Below, one piece after another: positions 20,380-28,910 of a DNA stretch of 64,000 nt (positions within the stretch are counted from its first letter, which is position 1; each line of letters opens with the position of its first letter). The stretch comes from Eutrophosalina sp902522775. Its GTDB lineage: Bacteria; Bacteroidota; Bacteroidia; Flavobacteriales; Flavobacteriaceae. The notes beneath the pieces were generated by a model. That model saw only the letters and a program-made list of their open reading frames with translations, made no database searches and was not told the origin of the DNA. The stretch lies in the NCBI GenBank assembly GCA_902522775.1, contig CABYWQ010000006.1:1-64000 (forward strand), read 5' to 3'. Position numbers and translations under genes: made by a program.

Positions 20380-22101
20380 TTATTTCATTGGTGGTAATTT
20401 CGGTCTGTTTGCAGAATATCTTATGTCCTGTATTTCTATCTGTGAAAGTGGATATTCAGTATTAATTAACTTACCGTTGTAAATTTTATTAATAACGGAC
20501 TTGTAACCAATTCTGTGAGCAATTATTTCAAGAGTATCATTGGGAATTAAAGTAATTGGTTCTTTATAATGTATCCAACCTATAGTGGGTTTTCTTTCAC
20601 TTGAATATCTGTATCCAATTCTTGAACCATCAGTTACAATATCGACGGAAACATCCTTATCAGAAATTTCGATATTTGGAGATATAGTCTGTTTAGCTTT
20701 ACGCTTCGGATAAAATAATTCAATTAATTCTCTTTCATTAATAACTCCTTTATCCTCTATTTTATCCATCCAATTAGCACACTCTTCTCTCATTGAAACT
20801 AGGATTTCATTGTATTTTGGATCACTTGCGATATTAGTAAGTTCGTGTGGATCATTTTCGGTATCAAACAACTCTTCCTCAGGTTTTGATTTTCTAAACC
20901 AAAGAGCTTGATTTTCATCTAACTCATTTGCATCTCTCATTCTTAAAAGCTCCTGCATGGATGGCAGTCTTTCTCTGTAAGCAAGTGGAAGATAATAAGG
21001 TTTTTCTGGATGGAAGTTTTTTAAATATTTAAATTTTTTTGATCTAACTGCTCTTATCATATCCACACTTTCATCGAATCTGTCTGCATGTCCATGGATA
21101 AATTCTCTGTCTCTAATTGACCTAAATTTTCCTTCAAAGGCTTGTCCTTGCATGAAAGAAGGAGGTTTTATACCCGCCATTGACAAAACAGTTGGTGGAA
21201 AATCTACAAAGCTAACCAACCTACCATCTCTTTCACCTGATCTTTCTTTGTTTGGATAACGAATAATCAAAGGAACTTTCAACCCAGAGTCGTATAAAAG
21301 TCTTTTTTGCCTCGGAAGAGGGCCCCCGTGATCAGAATAAAACACTACGATTGTTTTGTCTAATAAATCTTCATTTTCAAGTTCTTTTATCTTCTCACCT
21401 ATCCAATTATCTAAATTGACAAGTCTCGAATAAACTTTTCTTAATTCTCTTTTGCCAACGCTATTCTGAGGAAGATAGGGAGGAATATTTATCTTCGCAT
21501 CATTAGAAATTAAAAATTCCTGATCATCCCAATTTGAAAAAAAATTACCTTCATGAGTTTGGTTAAAGTTAAAAATTGAAAAGAATGGAGTTTTTTCATT
21601 GGATCGATTTTTCCAATGAGCATTATTACTAGATTCATCCCATGCCATAACAGATTTTTCAAATTGATAGTCAGTTTTTGAGTTGTTGGTACAATAATAT
21701 CCGTTTTCACGCATAATGTCCCCAAGCATTCTAATCTCAGGTGGGGGGACTGCTTCATAATCAATTATACCTCCTCTTCTTGCATTGGCCTCAGCCCACA
21801 TAGTCCTCATGTTTTGAGCACCAAAGGAATTTGCATAAACCCCAGTGGCTAATGTCGCTCTACTTGGAGCACAAACGCCAGATGTTGAAAAAGCATAATC
21901 ATATACTACACCCTCAGATGCAAGCTTATCTATGTTTGGTGTTGGAGAAGTTAAATCCCCATAAGGACTTAAATAGTTAGGACTTAAGTCTTCAGCAACA
22001 AGCCAAAGAATATTTAAGGGTTTATCCTCCAATTTGTTTTTACATCCAATAAATGAGAGGATTAAAAACATTAATACGTTTAATTTAAATATTTTATTCA
22101 T
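20380..22101 (-). CDS. Heparan-N-sulfatase-like S1 sulfatase, lipoprotein, CAPSR motif
   Basis: The 573-residue lipoprotein (Cys20) has VAEDLSPNY near residue 35, where one metal-binding Asp is Glu as in the sulfamidase-like (S1_8) group, CAPSR with Cys77, NFNQTHEG, and YSDHGGPLPRQKR near residue 260. There is no GKWHLG block; the equivalent reads NNSKTDYQF. A C-terminal extension of about 100 residues follows the sulfatase core (from about residue 470). The start overlaps the preceding esterase by four bases. Confidence 0.9.
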   Translation of the reverse strand: MNKIFKLNVLMFLILSFIGCKNKLEDKPLNILWLVAEDLSPNYLSPYGDLTSPTPNIDKLASEGVVYDYAFSTSGVCAPSRATLATGVYANSFGAQNMRTMWAEANARRGGIIDYEAVPPPEIRMLGDIMRENGYYCTNNSKTDYQFEKSVMAWDESSNNAHWKNRSNEKTPFFSIFNFNQTHEGNFFSNWDDQEFLISNDAKINIPPYLPQNSVGKRELRKVYSRLVNLDNWIGEKIKELENEDLLDKTIVVFYSDHGGPLPRQKRLLYDSGLKVPLIIRYPNKERSGERDGRLVSFVDFPPTVLSMAGIKPPSFMQGQAFEGKFRSIRDREFIHGHADRFDESVDMIRAVRSKKFKYLKNFHPEKPYYLPLAYRERLPSMQELLRMRDANELDENQALWFRKSKPEEELFDTENDPHELTNIASDPKYNEILVSMREECANWMDKIEDKGVINERELIELFYPKRKAKQTISPNIEISDKDVSVDIVTDGSRIGYRYSSERKPTIGWIHYKEPITLIPNDTLEIIAHRIGYKSVINKIYNGKLINTEYPLSQIEIQDIRYSANRPKLPPMK

Positions 22102-23018
22102 AACTGATTATTATATTGATCATAAAAAAATTCTGCCATTTTCTTTGAATGATGATGCATTAATGTGTTTCCACAATGATCCCCATCTGGCTTTAAAACA
22201 AGCTCACTATAGATATTATTTTCAATAAGGGCATTGTGAAGTAATTGACTTTGACATACAGGAACTGTCCTGTCCATCTCTCCATGAAAAATTAAAAAAG
22301 GTGGAGTTTCTTTATTGATATATCTAATTGGATTAGCAAGGTCAAAAACTTTATTAAAATCATCAGTATTTCCAAAAACTTTAATTTTTCTTTCATTTGA
22401 GAGATGTTTGTCTTTTGTTATTGGACAATCATAGAATACTGATAAATCAGTTGGACCGTAAAAATCTACAACGGCATTTACATTTGTGTCATATTCTAAA
22501 TAATTTCCAACATTTCCCTCAACTAAAGGATTATTAGATGAAGTTCCTGCTAAAGCTGCTAAATGACCTCCTGATGAATAGCCTGCAATTCCAATAAACG
22601 ATATATCAAGATTATAATCTTCTTGTTTAGCCCTTAAAAATCTTATTACTGCCTTTACATCATGAATTTGAGCAGGATAAACGGAATCTAAATTAGACGA
22701 TCTGTGATTTATTGATATTGTAGCAAATCCTTTTTCTACTAATGGTTTAACAAAAACTTTTTTTTGATAGTTACTTAATTTTTTGTTATTTGAGCTCCAA
22801 CCACTTCCATATATAACTATAACTGAAGGATGTTTTTTGTAGTTGTTTTTTGGAAGATATATATCCATTTTCTGCGAAATATGATTATTTCCCGAATAAT
22901 CAACATCAGACCAATCAGCAATTGGAAAGTTATCTTGTATTTTATTTTCACAACTACAAAAAACAAAAACAATTAAAATAAATTTAAAAATTGATAAATA
23001 TTTAAAATTTTTGATCAT
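22098..23018 (-). CDS. BD-FAE-type alpha/beta hydrolase (acyl esterase), lipoprotein
   Basis: The 306-residue lipoprotein (CSC near residue 22) has the nucleophile elbow GYSSGGH near residue 145, HGEMDRTVP near residue 245 (catalytic Asp) and DGDHCG near residue 280 (catalytic His). The oxyanion block that usually reads HGGGW is YGSGW. It is a clear paralogue of the gene at 25078, with which it shares MDIYLP, PAQIHDVKA and TPPFLI. The family includes acetyl-xylan and feruloyl esterases acting on polysaccharides. It overlaps both neighbours by four bases. Confidence 0.85.
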   Translation of the reverse strand: MIKNFKYLSIFKFILIVFVFCSCENKIQDNFPIADWSDVDYSGNNHISQKMDIYLPKNNYKKHPSVIVIYGSGWSSNNKKLSNYQKKVFVKPLVEKGFATISINHRSSNLDSVYPAQIHDVKAVIRFLRAKQEDYNLDISFIGIAGYSSGGHLAALAGTSSNNPLVEGNVGNYLEYDTNVNAVVDFYGPTDLSVFYDCPITKDKHLSNERKIKVFGNTDDFNKVFDLANPIRYINKETPPFLIFHGEMDRTVPVCQSQLLHNALIENNIYSELVLKPDGDHCGNTLMHHHSKKMAEFFYDQYNNQL

Positions 23019-25081
23019 CTAGTAAAAGGATTTATTAATGAATTAAAAGAAGAGGCTGGTAATTCTTCTTTATTAAATAAGCTTGGATTTAAAAAGTTTT
23101 TCCATCCGTATCTTACGTACTTAGGATTTGTTACATCTTTCGATTTAACAACAACTTTTTCACCATATATTCTTGCATTAGATTTATAAAATTTTTTATC
23201 TGAACCAGCTAATTCGAAATGATTTAGTTTATTGTTTTTTAATATAAGTCCACTGCCAACGTTTGTAAAACTAATTAACGCACTACCATTTTTAAATGAA
23301 ACATCTTTATAAAGAGGGCCTGAAAAAACCAATTTATCATATCCATAATCATTTGCTAAAGCTAATAATGCTAATCTATCTCCAACAGGTTTTTTTGGAA
23401 GAGGATGAATATCTAGACTGTCACCTACATCCAATATAATTGCCATTCCAACATTATTTTTTTTCAATGTTAATCTCTGTGCTTCCCTTAGCTCAGCAAC
23501 TAATTCAGAGCTTGATCTTCTCTTTGCTGCTACGTCAGCGAAAGGTGCTAATTGAACATAATAAAAAGGTAAATTTTTATTATTCCATTGTTCTCTGTAA
23601 CTATCAATTACGGCCGGAAAAACTTTTGTATATGCACTTGACCTACTGCGGTTACCCTCACCTTGATACCATATAACTCCTTTAATTGTAAATTCACCCA
23701 AAGGATTAATCATAGAATTATTTAAAACTGTATGTGAGCCTTGACTATTGGATATTCTTAATCTTGATGGGAAAACAATTTCTTTTATACCATCACTAAG
23801 TTTATATACATTTTCATTTGTTAACCAAGCGACAAATCTGGATTTCCAAAGTCCATCCAAAGAAATAAATTGATTATCATTTAAATATATTCCTCTGTTG
23901 TCATCTTCACTTAAACCACCATCCCCATAAAAATCACAAATTCTAATAGCTATACTATTTCTCCCATTTTTAAGTAATCCTTCTTTGATTTTATATTTAG
24001 AACCGGTTTTAGGCCAATTATTTTTTCTACCAACTAACTCTCCATTTATAAAAATTGAATAAAAATCTCCGTCATTTGTCAAGTTTCCAATATCAACTTC
24101 AGCTGATAATATTTTATAGGTATCAATTTGAAAATCCTTTCTCATCCAAACTATACCATCATAATCATTATGTCCATTATGAAAAGTACTATACTCTTTT
24201 AAATCAACTTCTTTTTTTTCAAATATTTCACCTATTGTTTTAATAGTTCTTGATTCCCAATCTGTATCATTAAATTCTTCCTGTGAAAATGTTTCATTTG
24301 TTTGATCAACGTATTTAATTTCATCTTTATTGATGAAATCTTGTCTATCTACGAATGAGTGATCTCTAAGCCAAGTATTATAAATAGAACTTGGATCATT
24401 ACTTATCTTAAGTCTTTCTCTCAGGTTTTCAAATCCATCCACTTTCTCTAAGTTATTTAAATTTGCCCACGATTCAGCTGGGGTTCCTCCAACAGTTGAG
24501 TTAATAATACCAATAGGAATATCTAATTCGTCAAAAAGTTTTTTAGCAAAAAAATATCCAACTGCTGAAAATTCAGAAATTGTTTCAGCTTCACAAGACA
24601 ACCAATTTCCAGTGAAGGTTTTTAATGGTTTGAGAGATAAATTTCTGTCTACAGTTATCATTCTGATATTTGTATTTTCTTCCAGCTCAAGTATTTCATC
24701 AGTATTTAGTGTTTGTCTAATCCTCCACTCCATATTAGATTGTCCGGATGCTAACCAAACCTCGCCTAATAAAACATCATTAATTATAATTTTTTCTTTA
24801 TCGGATGTTACCATTATATTGTGAGAAATATTATCAGCTTTTGGTGTTTTAATATTCGTTTTCCAATAACCTTTAGAATCAGAAATTGTGGTTATTGACT
24901 CACCCCAACTTGACATTAATTTAACTTCTGTATTTGATTTTGAATTTCCCCATACAGGAACCACACTTTCATGTTGAATAACCATATTGTCTTGAAATAA
25001 GTTATTTAAACTTAGGCTGATGTCGTTTTTACTCAAACATGAGTATAATAGAATAGTTATTATTAGAAAGATTTTTTTCAT
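23015..25081 (-). CDS. Sialate O-acetylesterase-like carbohydrate esterase, lipoprotein
   Basis: The 688-residue protein has a lipobox (LLYSC) and the SASA-family layout: an N-terminal beta domain (LFQDNMVIQ), GEVWLASGQSNMEW near residue 110 with the nucleophilic Ser, an internal galactose-binding-like insertion (about residues 265-400), WYQGEGN near residue 470 and a C-terminal SLDIH carrying the Asp-x-His pair. Such enzymes deacetylate sugars of many polysaccharides despite the name. It is framed by two paralogous alpha/beta esterases, overlapping each by four bases, so the three are translationally coupled. Confidence 0.88.
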   Translation of the reverse strand: MKKIFLIITILLYSCLSKNDISLSLNNLFQDNMVIQHESVVPVWGNSKSNTEVKLMSSWGESITTISDSKGYWKTNIKTPKADNISHNIMVTSDKEKIIINDVLLGEVWLASGQSNMEWRIRQTLNTDEILELEENTNIRMITVDRNLSLKPLKTFTGNWLSCEAETISEFSAVGYFFAKKLFDELDIPIGIINSTVGGTPAESWANLNNLEKVDGFENLRERLKISNDPSSIYNTWLRDHSFVDRQDFINKDEIKYVDQTNETFSQEEFNDTDWESRTIKTIGEIFEKKEVDLKEYSTFHNGHNDYDGIVWMRKDFQIDTYKILSAEVDIGNLTNDGDFYSIFINGELVGRKNNWPKTGSKYKIKEGLLKNGRNSIAIRICDFYGDGGLSEDDNRGIYLNDNQFISLDGLWKSRFVAWLTNENVYKLSDGIKEIVFPSRLRISNSQGSHTVLNNSMINPLGEFTIKGVIWYQGEGNRSRSSAYTKVFPAVIDSYREQWNNKNLPFYYVQLAPFADVAAKRRSSSELVAELREAQRLTLKKNNVGMAIILDVGDSLDIHPLPKKPVGDRLALLALANDYGYDKLVFSGPLYKDVSFKNGSALISFTNVGSGLILKNNKLNHFELAGSDKKFYKSNARIYGEKVVVKSKDVTNPKYVRYGWKNFLNPSLFNKEELPASSFNSLINPFTR

Positions 25082-25965
25082 ATTTTTTTGTTAAGCTTAT
25101 TGATAAAAAAATCTGTCATCAAATCGATATATTTTTTTGTAAAAACAAGCGGACCATGTTTACCATCTTCAATTAAAATAAGATTACTTTCCAAATTATT
25201 TTCTTTTAATGCTTCGTGTAGAACTTTACTTTGACAAGGTGGTACTGTTAAATCTAACATACCATGAATAATTAAAAAAGGTGGAGTTCTTTTATTAATA
25301 TATGTAATTGGATTAGCTAACATAACATCCTTCTTATAATCTTGAATTGGATTTCCAACTAGTAAGGATTCTGGTGAATCTGGATTATTGTGGGTAATTC
25401 TTGAGCCACATTCATCCATTATTAAAAAATTTGTTGGACCAAACCAATCAACAACTGCGTCAACATGACTTTCGAATTCAACATAATTACCAATATTTCC
25501 TTCCATTAAATTAACATGGGATGTAGTACCTGCCATTGCAGAAAGGTGCCCGCCGGAAGATGAACCTGTTATACCAATAAAATTTTGATCAAAATTATAT
25601 TTTTCCGCGTTTGCACGAATATATCTTATAGATGCTTTTACATCGTGTATTTGAGCAGGAAAAATTGCATCTGAACTTGAACGATGATTAATTGATACTA
25701 CAGCAAAACCAGAATCTAATAAAGGTTTTATTAATTTTTCTTTAATATTATTATCGGCCTTTTTTCTGTTTGACTTCCAAGCACTTCCATAAATAGTTAT
25801 AACCACAGGATATTTTTTTTTATTTAATTTTGGTAGGTAAATGTCCATGTTATTATATTCACGATAATTTCCTGCATAGTTAATATCTTCCCAGGTAGGT
25901 AAAGGTAGATCCTGAGAATTCAAAAAGGAAAATAATAATAAAAAGAAAGGCAATCTTTTACTCAT
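25078..25965 (-). CDS. BD-FAE-type alpha/beta hydrolase (acyl esterase), secreted
   Basis: The ATG at 25965 gives a 295-residue protein with a signal peptide ending near NSQ; an in-frame ATG at 25995 would add ten polar residues and a longer overlap. The elbow is GSSSGGH, the oxyanion block YGSAW, the acid HGMLDLTVP and the His EDGKHG. About half of the residues appear shared with the gene at 22098, but this copy lacks the lipobox Cys, so one may be surface or outer membrane bound and the other soluble in the periplasm. It overlaps the preceding hydrolase by eight bases and the following esterase by four. Confidence 0.85.
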   Translation of the reverse strand: MSKRLPFFLLLFSFLNSQDLPLPTWEDINYAGNYREYNNMDIYLPKLNKKKYPVVITIYGSAWKSNRKKADNNIKEKLIKPLLDSGFAVVSINHRSSSDAIFPAQIHDVKASIRYIRANAEKYNFDQNFIGITGSSSGGHLSAMAGTTSHVNLMEGNIGNYVEFESHVDAVVDWFGPTNFLIMDECGSRITHNNPDSPESLLVGNPIQDYKKDVMLANPITYINKRTPPFLIIHGMLDLTVPPCQSKVLHEALKENNLESNLILIEDGKHGPLVFTKKYIDLMTDFFINKLNKKI

Positions 25966-27499
25966 ATTTAATTGATTTAAGGATTTGCTCTTCATTTGAA
26001 ACGCCTAAATAGTTGTTTGCTGTGGATTTCACTATTAAACCATCATCTGAAAAAATAAAATCATATGTCATTTTTACAGGAGTTTCATACAAATAGTTAG
26101 TTAACTGAAATTCATTCTCATTTAACCATGTCCCGATTGATGCTATCTTTTTATTTTTTTTATATCTAAGTGATGACTTTGGAAGAATTATAGAACGTCT
26201 AGATCTTGTAAAAGGAAGATGGGTTTTTAGACTATTTTTAATAAAACTGTCATAACCAAATGAAATTAGTTCCTTTTCATTTTCCATTCCTAATTCTATA
26301 AAATTATAATTTTCACCTGTTTTGAAACTAATTGATTTAACACCTTCTTCATTATCTTCAATTTGATACTCTTTACTAAAACTATTTATTATTAAATTCT
26401 TAACTCCCTTTCTATTTGAGTATGGATTTAAAGACAAGGAAGACAATTTTTTTTTAAGTTTATTATATGCAATGTCACTTTTAATAATTTTAGTTTCACT
26501 AGTATTTGGAAGTATTATATCCCATACTAATTCCATAACTAAGGCTAAATCATTTGTTCCTGAGGTTATAGCAATTACCATGTCTTTTTCAGGAATAACT
26601 AAGCAAAACTGTCCCATAGCTCCATCTCCACGATAACTATTGTATCTTGACATCCAAAACTGAAAACCATAACCTTGAGTCCAATCATTAAATGGATTGC
26701 TACCATTTGAAACTTGTTTAGATGTTGCAGAATTAATCCATTCTTCACTCAAGATCTGTTTTCCATTCCAATTTCCTTTTTTTAAATAGAGTTGTCCAAA
26801 CTTTGCAATATCTTCTGTTTTTAAATGAAGTCCCCATCCTCCAACATTAATACCTATGGGATCTTCTTCCCACTCAGGTTTATCAATACCTAAAGGTTTG
26901 AATAATCGTGGGTATAAATAATCTACTAATTTTTCATTAGTAACCTTTTGAATTATTGCTGAAAGAATATAGGTTGCAGGTGTATTATACATGAAATGAG
27001 TACCAGGCATGTATTTAATCTCTGAACTAAGAAACTTACTAACCCAGTCTAACTCTTCTCTGTAAATATTTGGTTCACTAACATGACCTGTACTCATAGT
27101 TAAGAGATCAACAATTCTTAACTGATTTAATTGCCATGAAATATCTTTTGGTTTTTTATCAGGGAAATAAGATATTACCAAGTCATATATAGAAAGTAAA
27201 TCTTCTTGAACAGCAAAACCAATAGCAGTGGAAGTGAAACTTTTACTTAATGACCAAAGTTCATGTGGGGTATTTTTATCATATGGAGACCACCAAGCTT
27301 CTGTAATTACTTTATCGTTTTTTACAATCATTAAACTATGGATTGCGTCTATTTTTTCTTCCGATACATTGATAAACTCAAGGATTGTCTCTGAAGAAAT
27401 ACCATAATCTTCTGGGATAGCTCTTTCAAGCTTATTATTATTCTGACTAGTTAATGATAAAGAAGATATCCAAAGAAATAATAAAAAAATATTTCTCAT
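25958..27499 (-). CDS. Beta-lactamase-fold serine hydrolase, secreted
   Basis: The 513-residue protein has a signal peptide and the class C beta-lactamase fold: SLSK (SxxK) near residue 84, a YNTPATYIL block that corresponds to the YxN region near residue 168, and GAMGQFCLVIPEKD near residue 295. A C-terminal domain of about 150 residues follows. It resembles 6-aminohexanoate-hydrolase/esterase-type members. It is the second such enzyme in the locus (the other is at 1375), and lies between a choline-sulfatase-like gene and the esterase trio. An acyl-esterase or transacylase role is possible; substrate unknown. Confidence 0.82.
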   Translation of the reverse strand: MRNIFLLFLWISSLSLTSQNNNKLERAIPEDYGISSETILEFINVSEEKIDAIHSLMIVKNDKVITEAWWSPYDKNTPHELWSLSKSFTSTAIGFAVQEDLLSIYDLVISYFPDKKPKDISWQLNQLRIVDLLTMSTGHVSEPNIYREELDWVSKFLSSEIKYMPGTHFMYNTPATYILSAIIQKVTNEKLVDYLYPRLFKPLGIDKPEWEEDPIGINVGGWGLHLKTEDIAKFGQLYLKKGNWNGKQILSEEWINSATSKQVSNGSNPFNDWTQGYGFQFWMSRYNSYRGDGAMGQFCLVIPEKDMVIAITSGTNDLALVMELVWDIILPNTSETKIIKSDIAYNKLKKKLSSLSLNPYSNRKGVKNLIINSFSKEYQIEDNEEGVKSISFKTGENYNFIELGMENEKELISFGYDSFIKNSLKTHLPFTRSRRSIILPKSSLRYKKNKKIASIGTWLNENEFQLTNYLYETPVKMTYDFIFSDDGLIVKSTANNYLGVSNEEQILKSIKYE

Positions 27500-27504
27500 T
27501 TAAA

Positions 27505-28908
27505 TTATCGTTGATTAATTAAGAATGTATTTTCATCTTTCAACCATTTATCCAAAAGATTTTTAGCTTTTTCAGCAGCTTCTTTATGCTCAAATTCATT
27601 TATAAGATTTTTAGATTCTAAAGGATCATTTTTTATGTCAAAAAGAATCTCATATCTCTTGCCATAAACAATACTCCTTACATATTTAAAATTATCAAAT
27701 CGAACCATTCTCCCAAACTGATTTTGACTGTATACAGCATTAAATGTACTTTCTTTATTATTTGGATATAGTATTTCATTTTTAAAACTCCGTCCGTCAA
27801 GATCATCAGGAATTGACAAGCCAGCTAAATCTAATAAACTAGGCATGATATCAATTGTTGAAATCAATGCATTTTCATTAACTGTTTTTGGCTTAATAAT
27901 TTTTGGATATTTAATTATCACAGGAATTTTAGATGACTCTTCGTAAAAAGTTGTCTTTGCAATTAGTTTATGGCTTCCAGCCATTTCTCCATGATCGGTA
28001 GTAAAAATTATGATAGTATTATCACTAATACCTTTATTTTGAACAGATTTTATTAACTGTCCAATATGTCTATCAGTATTTTCTATTAGTAATTGATAGG
28101 TAGAAATAAAACGCCTCCATTCATCTTTATTTAAGCCAAAAACTTCGTAATACATAAAATCTTTGTGTAAAATCATACCCTTTTCATATTTAACATCATG
28201 ATTTTCAGGAACGTTTGGACGTGGCTGATAACGTAAATAGGGCTCTCTATCATTTCTAGCAAAATGGATAGCATCAGTAAAGGTTGCTCCAGCTACTTTA
28301 CCACCGAGAACTCTGCATATATCGTGAGGATTAATTAGGGATAATGTCATAAAAAAGGGTTTATCACCTTTTTGATCTTGAACATACTGAATAGCGTCTT
28401 CCGTAAATATAGGGTCGTATGCTGATCCTTCTGCTAACATTCCTCCATTTGAGTGCATCATTGATCCAAATTCAGTGGCACTTGCATATCCATACCCTCC
28501 TGCATGTTCTTTACCAAAATAAGCAACATTATAGCCAGCATCTTTAAATGTTTTTCCTAATGTAGGTATGATTTCAGCTTGATCAAGAATAGAGTCTTTT
28601 TTTAAATTAAAACCTACATCATTATTATGTGAATATAAGCCTGTAAAAAGACTAGCTCTAGCTGGAGTGCACAAAGGGTATGTAGAGTACGATTGGGTAA
28701 ATCTAACACCATCAGAGGCAAGCTTATCTAAATTAGGAGTTTTAATACCATTGCTATAATTACCTGAACCATCTGAAACTTTTGTAGACCACTGATCAGA
28801 AATAATCAATATTACATTTGGTTTTTTCTCATGTTTTACTGAATCATTACAAGAAATTAATATTGATATAAAAAATAAAATATATATACACCAAATTCTA
28901 TTAATCAT
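27505..28908 (-). CDS. Choline-sulfatase-like S1 sulfatase, lipoprotein, CTPAR motif
   Basis: The 467-residue lipoprotein (Cys20) starts the core with IISDQWSTK near residue 36, the Asp-Gln form found in choline-sulfatase and phosphonate-hydrolase-like members. CTPAR follows with Cys80, then FGKEHAG, SLINPHD and TTDHGEMAGSHKLIAK near residue 310. Ala replaces Ser in the CxPSR core, which formylglycine-generating enzymes usually tolerate. It lies two bases after GH43 and five before the serine hydrolase. Confidence 0.88.
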   Translation of the reverse strand: MINRIWCIYILFFISILISCNDSVKHEKKPNVILIISDQWSTKVSDGSGNYSNGIKTPNLDKLASDGVRFTQSYSTYPLCTPARASLFTGLYSHNNDVGFNLKKDSILDQAEIIPTLGKTFKDAGYNVAYFGKEHAGGYGYASATEFGSMMHSNGGMLAEGSAYDPIFTEDAIQYVQDQKGDKPFFMTLSLINPHDICRVLGGKVAGATFTDAIHFARNDREPYLRYQPRPNVPENHDVKYEKGMILHKDFMYYEVFGLNKDEWRRFISTYQLLIENTDRHIGQLIKSVQNKGISDNTIIIFTTDHGEMAGSHKLIAKTTFYEESSKIPVIIKYPKIIKPKTVNENALISTIDIMPSLLDLAGLSIPDDLDGRSFKNEILYPNNKESTFNAVYSQNQFGRMVRFDNFKYVRSIVYGKRYEILFDIKNDPLESKNLINEFEHKEAAEKAKNLLDKWLKDENTFLINQR

Positions 28909-28910
28909 AA

